Below are positions 58,027-64,000 of a DNA stretch of 64,000 bases, piece after piece. Under the pieces are notes generated by a model. That model did not search any database. It was given only the letters and a program-made list of their open reading frames with translations, and had not been told where the DNA came from. How positions within the stretch are numbered: position 1 is the stretch's first letter; the number at the start of each line of letters is the position of its first letter. Source of the stretch: Streptomyces marincola. GTDB taxonomy: Bacteria; Actinomycetota; Actinomycetes; Streptomycetales; Streptomycetaceae. Location: NCBI RefSeq assembly GCF_020410765.1, contig NZ_CP084541.1, positions 3,786,501-3,850,500 of the forward strand, given 5' to 3'. The translations under genes were made by a program, and so were the position numbers.

Positions 58027-58263
58027 GTGCCCGACGCGTACAACGGCATCGCCGCGCACAAGCTCCGGGGCGTGGTGTGGTTGAAGAGCAGCCACAGCAA
58101 CTCGCAGGGCACCTGCGCGGAGTTCGCCAAACTGCCGAGCGGGGACGTGGCCGTCCGCAACTCCCGGTTCCCCGAGGGGCCCGCGCTCGTCTACACCACC
58201 GCCGAGGTCGAGGCGCTGCTGCGCGGCGTCAAGGACGGGGAGTTCGACCACCTGATCGGTTAG
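58027..58263 (+). CDS. DUF397 protein
   Basis: A 78-residue DUF397 protein: VVWLKSSHSNSQGTCAEFAK, LPSGDVAVRNSRFPEGPALV and a C-terminal EVEALLRGVKDGEFDHLIG. GTG 58027 has GGGAGAG upstream. It is part of a DUF397-ATPase-XRE cluster like the whiJ-type loci known to act in Streptomyces development. The promoter palindromes suggest repression by the XRE protein encoded at 59.1 kb. Confidence 0.9.
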   Translation: MPDAYNGIAAHKLRGVVWLKSSHSNSQGTCAEFAKLPSGDVAVRNSRFPEGPALVYTTAEVEALLRGVKDGEFDHLIG

Positions 58264-58304
58264 CCGCCCGCCCGGCCGCCCCGGGGGCCGGCCCGCCCGC
58301 GGGG

Positions 58305-58835
58305 TCAGCCGGTGCGGAAGACGGCCCACACCACCTTGCCGCGTCGTTCCCCCGTCAGCGGGCGCCAGCCCCAGCCGTCGCTGAAGCACTCCACCAGGTG
58401 GAGGCCGCGGCCCGACTCGGCCGTGCCGTCCACCTCGCCGAGCCGCGGCCCGGCCGCGCTCGGGTCCCGCACGGCGCACACCAGGCGCCCGGCGCAGCGG
58501 ATCAGTTCGAGCTCGACCGCGGCCCGTGCCGCCGCCCCGTTCACGGCCGGCCGGCCCGCCTGGGGCCCGGCGGGGGGAGCGGTCGCGGGCGCGGCGGGCT
58601 CGGGCTCCGCCGGCCGCGCCGCGGTGCCGTGCCGCAGCGCGTTCGTCACCAGCTCGGAGACCACGAGGGAGACCGCGTCGAACTGCTCGGGCAGTCGCCA
58701 GCCGTGGAGCGTGCTGCGCGTGAAATTCCTCGCGGTGCGCACCGATTCGGGCCGGGAGGCCAGCGGCAGTGTCGCCGTGCCCGACAGGGTGCGGACATCG
58801 ACCGGGAGGGACCGGTGCCCTAACACGTCGAGCAT
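58305..58835 (-). CDS. Anti-sigma-type ATP-binding protein with a TTA codon
   Basis: A 176-residue HATPase_c (RsbW/SpoIIAB-like) protein. The N-box is SLVVSELVTNALRHG and the G1 and G2 boxes are CAVRDPSAAG and GRGLHLVECFSDGWGW; a low-complexity Pro/Ala insert (~95-125) lies between. Such proteins act as anti-sigma or regulatory kinases. ATG 58833-58835 is chosen for GGAGGA at 6 nt; ATG 58854-58856 is an alternative. Codon 5 is TTA (58821-58823), read only by the bldA tRNA, so its production should be tied to development. It is convergent with the DUF397 gene. Confidence 0.88.
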   Translation of the reverse strand: MLDVLGHRSLPVDVRTLSGTATLPLASRPESVRTARNFTRSTLHGWRLPEQFDAVSLVVSELVTNALRHGTAARPAEPEPAAPATAPPAGPQAGRPAVNGAAARAAVELELIRCAGRLVCAVRDPSAAGPRLGEVDGTAESGRGLHLVECFSDGWGWRPLTGERRGKVVWAVFRTG

Positions 58836-59030
58836 GGGCGTTCCTCCGGTCCCCATGGCGCGACACTCCTGGCGATGCGACTGCGGCACGGCTGTCCTGG
58901 ACGGGCTGACGTCATGAGTAGCAACCCCCGTTCTCCCCGCGCCCGTCCGCGAGGGCGAAGGTCATGAGCACGCCGGTGACGGCGCGTGGATCTCATGCTT
59001 CCCAACGCTCAGGGCAAATGCAAGGGCAGA

Positions 59031-59040
59031 TGCACGTGCA
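59031..59040. promoter_or_regulatory. TGCACGTGCA palindrome between ATPase and XRE genes
   Basis: An exact copy of the palindrome at 57910-57919, together with TGCAA and ATGCA half-sites at ~59014-59033, lies in the divergent gap about 95 bp before the XRE start. It is a candidate site for that XRE protein, placing all three genes under one regulator. The rest of the gap (58836-59134) shows no gene. Confidence 0.6.
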
Positions 59041-59134
59041 CGAAAAAAATTGATCCGCTGTAACCGGGCGCACACCCAACGGAGCCCCGAGGTGGCAGAC
59101 TTCGCACCGGCAGAACTGGAGGGCGAGGGAGCGC

Positions 59135-60043
59135 ATGAGAACTCAGCGGACGGCCGGGGCGCCGAGCGCCGGCGCCACCGGGGGGCAGCGGGCCGGCGGC
59201 TCCATGGTGCGCCGCATACTCCTCGGCTCGCAGCTGCGGCAGCTGCGCGAGGCGCGCGGAGTGACCCGGGAGGAGGCCGGATACTCGATCCGCGCCTCCG
59301 AGTCGAAGATCAGCAGAATGGAACTGGGCCGCGTCAGCTTCAAGCAGCGCGACGTGGCCGATCTCCTGACCCTGTACGGGGTGACAGACGAGGCCGAGCG
59401 CGAGCCGCTGCTCGGCCTCGCCCGTTCCTCCGGGCAGGCGGGATGGTGGCACAGCTACAGCGACGTGCTGCCGAGCTGGTTCCAGACCTACATCGGGCTC
59501 GAAGCCGCGGCGGAGCGGATCGGCACCTACGAGTTGCAGTTCGTGCACGGCCTGCTCCAGAGCGAGGAGTACGCGCACGCGGTCATGGTCAGCGGCCACA
59601 AGGGAACGCCCTCGCGCAAGGAGATCGACCGGCGCATCGCGCTGCGCCTCGACCGGCGGAAGCTGCTGCTCTCCGACAGCGGGCCGCACCTGCACTGCGT
59701 GCTCGACGAGGCGGCGCTGCGCAGGCCGTACGGCGGACGCGAGGTGATGGAGGGGCAGTTGCGGACGCTGCTCGAATTCTCCGAGCACCCCAACGTCACC
59801 CTCCAGGTCGTGCCCTTCGTCCGCGGCGGGCACGTCGCGGAGTCGGGCGCGTTCACGCTGCTGCGCTTCGCGGAACGGGAGTTGTCCGACCTGGTGTACC
59901 TGGAGCAGCTGACGGGCGCGCTGTACCTGGACAAGGGCGAGGAGGTCGCGGCCTACCAGGTCGTGCTCGACCGGCTGGCCGCCGAGGCGCTCGACGAGGC
60001 GGGCACCCGGCAGCTGATCCACGGGATGCGCCAGTTGGTGTGA
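59135..60043 (+). CDS. XRE-family regulator with DUF5753 domain
   Basis: A 302-residue WhiJ-like protein. The HTH lies at ~28-80 (LGSQLRQLREARGVTREEAG, YSIRASESKISRMELGRVSF), then DUF5753 (FQTYIGLEAAAERIGTYELQ, FVHGLLQSEEYAHAVMVSGH ... LTGALYLDKGEEVAAYQVVL). The first ~25 residues are Gly/Ala-rich; ATG 59135 has GAGGGAG upstream. It is the regulator of the DUF397/ATPase cluster and a distant paralogue of the XRE protein at 10.6 kb. Confidence 0.92.
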   Translation: MRTQRTAGAPSAGATGGQRAGGSMVRRILLGSQLRQLREARGVTREEAGYSIRASESKISRMELGRVSFKQRDVADLLTLYGVTDEAEREPLLGLARSSGQAGWWHSYSDVLPSWFQTYIGLEAAAERIGTYELQFVHGLLQSEEYAHAVMVSGHKGTPSRKEIDRRIALRLDRRKLLLSDSGPHLHCVLDEAALRRPYGGREVMEGQLRTLLEFSEHPNVTLQVVPFVRGGHVAESGAFTLLRFAERELSDLVYLEQLTGALYLDKGEEVAAYQVVLDRLAAEALDEAGTRQLIHGMRQLV

Positions 60044-60086
60044 GGCGGTGGCGGGCGGGGGCAGGGCCCGGCCGGAGGGCGTGTGC

Positions 60087-60698
60087 TCAGGCGAACGGGT
60101 TGGTCATGCCGTCGGGCAGGACCTCGACGCTGCGCCGGCCCTCGCCCGCCATCACGTAGGCGCCGTGCTCCAGGCGTTCGATGAGGCCGCGCGTCCACGC
60201 GGCGCTGCTGTCGGCGTTGTGCACCCACAGCCGCATGACCTCGCCGATGTGGCCCCACTCGGCCGGTGACTCCTGCGGCGTCCAGGCGTCGAGCACCTCG
60301 GCCCGCCACGCCTCAAGCGCCGCGACGCGCTCCTTGAGCAGCGCGATGGCCTCGGCCCTCGGCAGGTCGACGAGGAACCCGACCCCGCCGGTCAGCACGT
60401 CGATGCGTTCGTCGTGCGAGCGCAGGGCCCAGCGCAGCAGGTCGAGGTAGGTCTCCTCGCCCTCGGGCGTCAGCTCGTACTCCGTGCGCGGCGGGCCGCC
60501 CGCCGTGCTGGGGGCGACCTCGTGCGCGATCAGCAGCCCCTGCTTGGCCATCTGCTTCAGCGAATGGTAGATCGAGCCCGGCTTGGCCGTCGACCACTGG
60601 TGCGCGCCCCAGAACTCCAGGTCGTTGCGCACCTGGTAGCCGTGGGCGCGGCCGTGCTGGCGCACGGCGCCCAGGACCAGCAGCCGGATGACCGACAT
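60087..60698 (-). CDS. PadR-family transcriptional regulator
   Basis: A 203-residue PadR protein: MSVIRLLVLGAVRQHGRAHG, YQVRNDLEFWGAHQWSTAKP, GSIYHSLKQMAKQGLLIAHE and TEYELTPEGEETYLDLLRWA form the winged helix; the C-terminal half (WRAEVLDAWTPQ, HNADSSAAWTRGLIERLEHG) is the dimerisation helix. It is divergent from a drug-type ABC exporter with operator repeats between, the usual arrangement for ligand-induced PadR repressors. ATG 60696-60698 has a GGAGAGG site about 9 nt upstream. Confidence 0.9.
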   Translation of the reverse strand: MSVIRLLVLGAVRQHGRAHGYQVRNDLEFWGAHQWSTAKPGSIYHSLKQMAKQGLLIAHEVAPSTAGGPPRTEYELTPEGEETYLDLLRWALRSHDERIDVLTGGVGFLVDLPRAEAIALLKERVAALEAWRAEVLDAWTPQESPAEWGHIGEVMRLWVHNADSSAAWTRGLIERLEHGAYVMAGEGRRSVEVLPDGMTNPFA

Positions 60699-60802
60699 GG
60701 GCCGCCGCCTCTCCTCGACATGGCTTACGTGCCGGGCAGTCTCTCACCGCGCTACCCGGCGCCGCGGCCTCGGGCGAGCGCGGGAGAGGCGCGGGCAGGG
60801 TG

Positions 60803-60873
60803 CTAATCAAGTTTGACTAGTGGGCTCCGGGTCGGCTACCGTCCCGCTCCCTGGCTCACTCGTCAAATTTGAC
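60803..60873. promoter_or_regulatory. PadR operators and promoter of the ABC exporter
   Basis: CTAATCAAGTTTGACTAG (60803-60820) and the perfect palindrome GTCAAATTTGAC (60862-60873, extended by TAGTG) share TTTGACTAGTG. The first copy contains TTGACT (60813-60818), which with TACCGT (60837-60842) 18 bp on makes a rightward promoter. A repressor bound here would cover the -35 and, through the second site, the early transcribed region. Confidence 0.75.
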
Positions 60874-60929
60874 TAGTGTGTGCTCCGCCCGCGCGGGCCG
60901 CGCACACACCGCACGGAAGGGGAAACGGG

Positions 60930-61961
60930 TTGCCCACCCCCGCACAGCACACCGGCGCGTCCGGCGGCTCCGGTGCCGGCTCAGGCTCCGGCTCAGGCGA
61001 GGACGCGATCACCGTCCGGGACCTGAGGAAGTCCCTCGGCCGGGCCAAGTCCGCCACCCAGGCGCTCGACGGCCTCGACCTCACCGTGCCGCGCGGCACG
61101 GTGCACGGCCTCCTCGGGCCCAACGGCGCGGGCAAGACCACCGCCGTCCGCGTCCTGACCACCCTGCTCCGCCCCGACAGCGGCCTGGCCCGGGTCGCGG
61201 GCCACGACGTCGCGGCCGAGCCCGACGCGGTCAGGTACCGCATCGGCCTGCTCGGGCAGCACGCCGCGCTCGACGAGGAACTGAGCGGCCGGCAGAACCT
61301 CGAACTCTTCGGCCGCCTCTACCACCTCGGCGGGCGCGCCGCGGCCCGCCGCGCCGCCGAACTCCTCGACCGGTTCGACCTCGCGGACACCGGCGCCAAG
61401 GCCGTCCGCCACTACAGCGGCGGCATGCGCCGCCGCCTCGACCTGGCCGCCTGCCTCATCACGCGGCCCGCCGTCCTCTTCCTCGACGAGCCCACCACAG
61501 GGCTCGACCCCAGGGGCCGCGCCGAGGTGTGGCAGGCGGTGCGCTCCCTCGTCGGCGGCGGCACCACCGTGCTCCTCACCACCCAGTACCTGGAGGAGGC
61601 CGACCAGCTCGCCGACCGCATCTCCGTGCTCGACGGCGGCCGGCGCGTCGCCGAGGGCACCGCGGACGACCTCAAGGCCGCCGTCGGCGGCGACCGGGTC
61701 GACGTGGTCGTGCGCGACCCCGCCCGCCTCGCCGAGGCCGCCGCCGCGGTGGCCGCCGCGACCGGCGCCGCGCAGGCCGCGACCGACCCGGAACGCGCCC
61801 TGGTCAGCGCGCCGGTCACCGACCGGATGACCGCGCTCACCGAGACCGTGCGGGCCCTGGCCGCCGCCGGCATCGACGCCGAGGACATCGCCCTGCGCCG
61901 GCCCACCCTCGACGAGGTCTTCCTCCACCTGACCGCCGCGAGCAAGGAGGCCGCCGCGTGA
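60930..61961 (+). CDS. ABC transporter ATP-binding protein (DrrA-like)
   Basis: A 343-residue ATPase of the daunorubicin-resistance type. Walker A GPNGAGKTT, signature HYSGGMRRRLDLA and Walker B LFLDEPTTGLDP are followed by the ~110-residue C-terminal extension typical of DrrA. The start is most likely TTG 60930, because GGAAGGGG lies 7 nt upstream; upstream in-frame codons to 60876 would lie in the operator region. A Gly/Ser run near the N-terminus (GSGAGSGSGSGED) is low-complexity. It overlaps the permease gene by 4 bp. Confidence 0.9.
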   Translation: MPTPAQHTGASGGSGAGSGSGSGEDAITVRDLRKSLGRAKSATQALDGLDLTVPRGTVHGLLGPNGAGKTTAVRVLTTLLRPDSGLARVAGHDVAAEPDAVRYRIGLLGQHAALDEELSGRQNLELFGRLYHLGGRAAARRAAELLDRFDLADTGAKAVRHYSGGMRRRLDLAACLITRPAVLFLDEPTTGLDPRGRAEVWQAVRSLVGGGTTVLLTTQYLEEADQLADRISVLDGGRRVAEGTADDLKAAVGGDRVDVVVRDPARLAEAAAAVAAATGAAQAATDPERALVSAPVTDRMTALTETVRALAAAGIDAEDIALRRPTLDEVFLHLTAASKEAAA

Positions 61962-62806
61962 GTGCCGCGACCGCACCAGCGACCGAACCCGCGACCGAAC
62001 CCGCGATCGTGCCCGTGCCCAGGGCCCGCCGGCTCGTCAGCGACTCCGCGACCATGGCCCGCCGGGGCTTCGCCCACTGGGCACGCCGGCCGGGACAGCT
62101 CCTGGTGGGCCTCGCGTTCCCCGTGCTGATGCTCGTGATGTTCACGTACTTCATCGGCGGCGGCATGGCGGTGGCGGGCGGCGGCGACTACGCCGCGTTC
62201 CTGGTGCCCGGCATGCTCACGATGGCCATGGCGTTCGGCCTCGAAAGCACCATGGTCGCGCTCACCGCCGACATCGACCGCGGCCTCCTCGACCGCTTCC
62301 GCTCGATGCCCATCGCCCCCTCCTCCGTGCTCGTCGGGCGCAGCCTGCTCGACATGGCCGAGTCCGCCGTCGGGCTGCTGGTCCTGCTCGGCGCCGGGTG
62401 GCTCGTCGGCTGGCGCTGGCACGGCACGTTCGCCGAGGGCATGGCGGCCGTCGGCCTGCTGCTCCTGCTGCGCTTCGCGATGCTGTGGGCCGGCATCCTC
62501 CTCGCCCTGGTGGCCGGCCGCACGGAGATGGTCCAGGCGGTGCAGCTGCTCATCTGGCCCGTGGTGTTCTGCTCCAACGCCATCACCTCGCCCTCGACCA
62601 TGCCCGGCTGGCTCGCGGCCGTGGCCGACTGGAACCCGATGTCCGCCACCGCGGGGGCCGTTCGCGAACTCTTCGGCAACCCCGGCTGGCCGAACGACTC
62701 CTGGGCCGCCGACCACGCCCTCGCGCTCGCGGTGGCCTGGCCCCTCGCCCTGCTCGCCGTCTTCGTCCCGCTCGCCCTGACCCGCTTCGGGCGGCTGAGC
62801 CGCTGA
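61958..62806 (+). CDS. ABC-2 transporter permease (DrrB-like)
   Basis: A 282-residue permease. A short repeat (TEPATEP) lies near the N-terminus; then six helices (LLVGLAFPVLMLVMFTYFIG, YAAFLVPGMLTMAMAFGLES, AVGLLVLLGAGWLVGWRW ...). DRGLLDRFRSMPIAPSSVLV and the FCSNAITSPSTMPGWLAAVA segment are DrrB-like. GTG 61958 overlaps the ATPase stop, with AGGAGG 7 nt upstream. With the ATPase it should form a drug exporter induced when the PadR ligand is present. Confidence 0.9.
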   Translation: MSAATAPATEPATEPAIVPVPRARRLVSDSATMARRGFAHWARRPGQLLVGLAFPVLMLVMFTYFIGGGMAVAGGGDYAAFLVPGMLTMAMAFGLESTMVALTADIDRGLLDRFRSMPIAPSSVLVGRSLLDMAESAVGLLVLLGAGWLVGWRWHGTFAEGMAAVGLLLLLRFAMLWAGILLALVAGRTEMVQAVQLLIWPVVFCSNAITSPSTMPGWLAAVADWNPMSATAGAVRELFGNPGWPNDSWAADHALALAVAWPLALLAVFVPLALTRFGRLSR

Positions 62807-62932
62807 CGCGCCGCGCCCCTCCCGCCGCCCGTGCGCCACCGCGCCCGGGCGGCGCCGCACGGATGAACCTATGCTCGCGAGAGGGCCACTCGACCGGGTG
62901 GCCGAATCCCGGGAGTGAGGAGCGGAACGACA

Positions 62933-64000
62933 GTGGCCGGGGACATCACGCGGCCGGGCGCGCAGGAGCCGACGGATTCGGAGACGACCTCCGGCTTCGC
63001 CGTTCCCGAGGGGCTCGAACTGCCCGCTCAGGAGAGCGAGCACCCGACGTCCGAGTTCGCGGTGCCCGAGGGGCTGACGGTGACGCCGCGCCAGGAGCAG
63101 CACAGCGAGTACACCCCGGCGCAGGGCATACCCGCCCTGTCGTGGAACCGGGGCACCAGCCCGTGGCAGGACCGCATGCGCAGCATGGTCAGGCTGCCGC
63201 TGGCAGAACGCCCGGCGCCCGAGTACGTGCCGCGCGGCGAGGACGACACGGCGCTGCCCGTGCCCAGGGTGCTCGACCTGACCCTGCGCATCGGGGAGCT
63301 GCTGCTCGCCGGGGGCGAGGGCGCCGAGGACGTCGAGGCGGCGATGTTCGGCGTCACGCACGCCTACGGCCTCGACCGCTGCGAGGCCACCGTCACCTTC
63401 ACCCTGATCTCGGTGACCCACCAGCCCTCGCTGGTCGAACCCCCCGTCTCGCTCAGCCGCACGGTGCGCCGCCGCGGCACCGACTACACGCGCCTGGCGG
63501 CGGTGTTCCAGCTCGTCGACGACATCTCGGGCGGGGACGTCACGCTTGAGGAGGCGTACCGCAGGCTCGCGGACATCCGGCGCAACCGGCACCCGTTCAC
63601 CAAGTGGCAGCTGACGATCGCGGCCGGCCTGCTCGCCGGCGCCGCGAGCACGCTGGTCGGCGGCGGCTGGCAGGTGTTCCTGCTGGCCGCGCTCGGCGCC
63701 ATGGTCGGCGACCGGCTGGCGTGGCTGGCGTCGAGCCGCGGACTGCCGGAGTTCTACGGGTTCGTCGCCGCCGCCATGGCCCCGGCCACCGTCGGCGTGC
63801 TGTGGGCGTCCTCGCACACCACGGGCCGCGAGGAGGTGCAGGCGGCGGCGATGATCACCGGAGGGCTCTTCGCGCTCATCCCCGGGCGGGCCCTGGTGGC
63901 CGGCGTGCAGGACGGCCTGACGGGCTATTACCTCACGGCCTCCGCCCGCCTGCTCGAAGTGATCTACCTCAGCGTCGGCATCGTCTGCGGCGTGCTCGCC
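62933..64000 (+). CDS. Threonine/serine exporter family protein (3' end cut by window)
   Basis: 356 codons of a ThrE-family exporter are visible. The first ~110 residues are soluble with a small repeat (GFAVPEGLEL and EFAVPEGLTV). From ~115 comes the ThrE cytosolic domain (LDLTLRIGELLLAGGEGAED, VEAAMFGVTHAYGLDRCEAT), followed by helices from ~230 (LTIAAGLLAGAASTLVGGGW ...). The family exports threonine and serine or small metabolites. GTG 62933 has GAGGAG about 10 nt upstream. The remaining C-terminal helices lie beyond the window. Confidence 0.88.
   Translation, partial: MAGDITRPGAQEPTDSETTSGFAVPEGLELPAQESEHPTSEFAVPEGLTVTPRQEQHSEYTPAQGIPALSWNRGTSPWQDRMRSMVRLPLAERPAPEYVPRGEDDTALPVPRVLDLTLRIGELLLAGGEGAEDVEAAMFGVTHAYGLDRCEATVTFTLISVTHQPSLVEPPVSLSRTVRRRGTDYTRLAAVFQLVDDISGGDVTLEEAYRRLADIRRNRHPFTKWQLTIAAGLLAGAASTLVGGGWQVFLLAALGAMVGDRLAWLASSRGLPEFYGFVAAAMAPATVGVLWASSHTTGREEVQAAAMITGGLFALIPGRALVAGVQDGLTGYYLTASARLLEVIYLSVGIVCGVLA

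Noticed and set aside
1..64000. tRNA, rRNA, attachment sites and complete insertion sequences
   Set aside because: I looked for the T-loop consensus GGTTCGAATCC-like with a cloverleaf, for conserved rRNA blocks and for transposase motifs on both strands and found none. A tRNAscan or ISfinder search would settle this.

Overview
The window is very G+C-rich, gene-dense actinobacterial DNA and almost certainly comes from Streptomyces or a close relative. The signs are third-codon G/C bias, many GTG starts and probable leaderless genes, DUF397/XRE-DUF5753/anti-sigma-ATPase families, a bldA-type TTA codon, type B L31 behind a Zur-like box, a MarP-type protease, an SigB/F/G-type sigma factor and a Cmx-type chloramphenicol exporter. 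I saw no rRNA, tRNA, CRISPR array or intact insertion sequence. The first and last genes are cut by the window edges.

Layout. 0-2.4 kb: secreted GH5 glucanase (cut) and an FMN-split-barrel protein. 2.5-12.6 kb is the accessory part. A minus-strand set (Ndk-like kinase, 99-aa protein, CYTH protein, HD phosphohydrolase, a 464-aa protein of unknown family, a methyltransferase) faces a plus-strand operon (HTH-NUDIX fusion, NUDIX hydrolase, GNAT). Next come tiny minus-strand ORFs, an XRE-DUF397 pair with TGCA-type operator repeats, a third NUDIX gene, and broken DUF397 and CopG remnants at a repeat-marked junction. 12.6-16.3 kb: carotenoid operon crtI-crtB-Rieske/DUF5914 behind a 33-codon coupled leader ORF. 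16.5-21.8 kb: formate-dehydrogenase-type complex (NrfD anchor, Fe-S subunit, molybdopterin subunit). 22-25.6 kb: Cys-rich protein, ECF sigma operon, secreted Pro/Glu repeat protein, Cmx exporter with a 21-codon leader peptide and hairpins. 25.7-35.6 kb: aldehyde dehydrogenase, ArsR-like regulator, PhoD with a coupled carbohydrate-binding-like protein, APH-type kinase, VOC and FAH proteins, a GDPD-like protein. 35.6-46.9 kb: MarP, DoxX, SigB/F-type sigma factor, ABC-2 exporter with a split two-component system around TrmB and DUF2000 genes, SDR/Rrf2 pair. 47-56.2 kb: VapBC-type pair, lpdA, MreB-like gene, ABC exporter, ArsR/MFS pair, DUF3048 lipoprotein. 56.2-64 kb: Zur-type locus (rpmE2 and a P-loop-less CobW protein), a second DUF397/ATPase/XRE cluster with shared palindromes and the TTA codon, a PadR-controlled ABC exporter, and a ThrE-type exporter (cut).

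The stretch most likely to hold something undescribed is 2.86-9.74 kb. Nearly every recognisable product there should bind or process a nucleotide or organic phosphate (Ndk, CYTH, HD, two NUDIX, SAM methyltransferase, GNAT). The gene opening the facing operon fuses an HTH to a NUDIX domain with a damaged catalytic box, as expected of a nucleotide-sensing regulator. The large unknown protein has an N-terminal segment resembling the first motif of ADP-ribosyltransferase folds. A nucleotide-signal or ADP-ribose-linked module is a hypothesis, not a demonstrated function.
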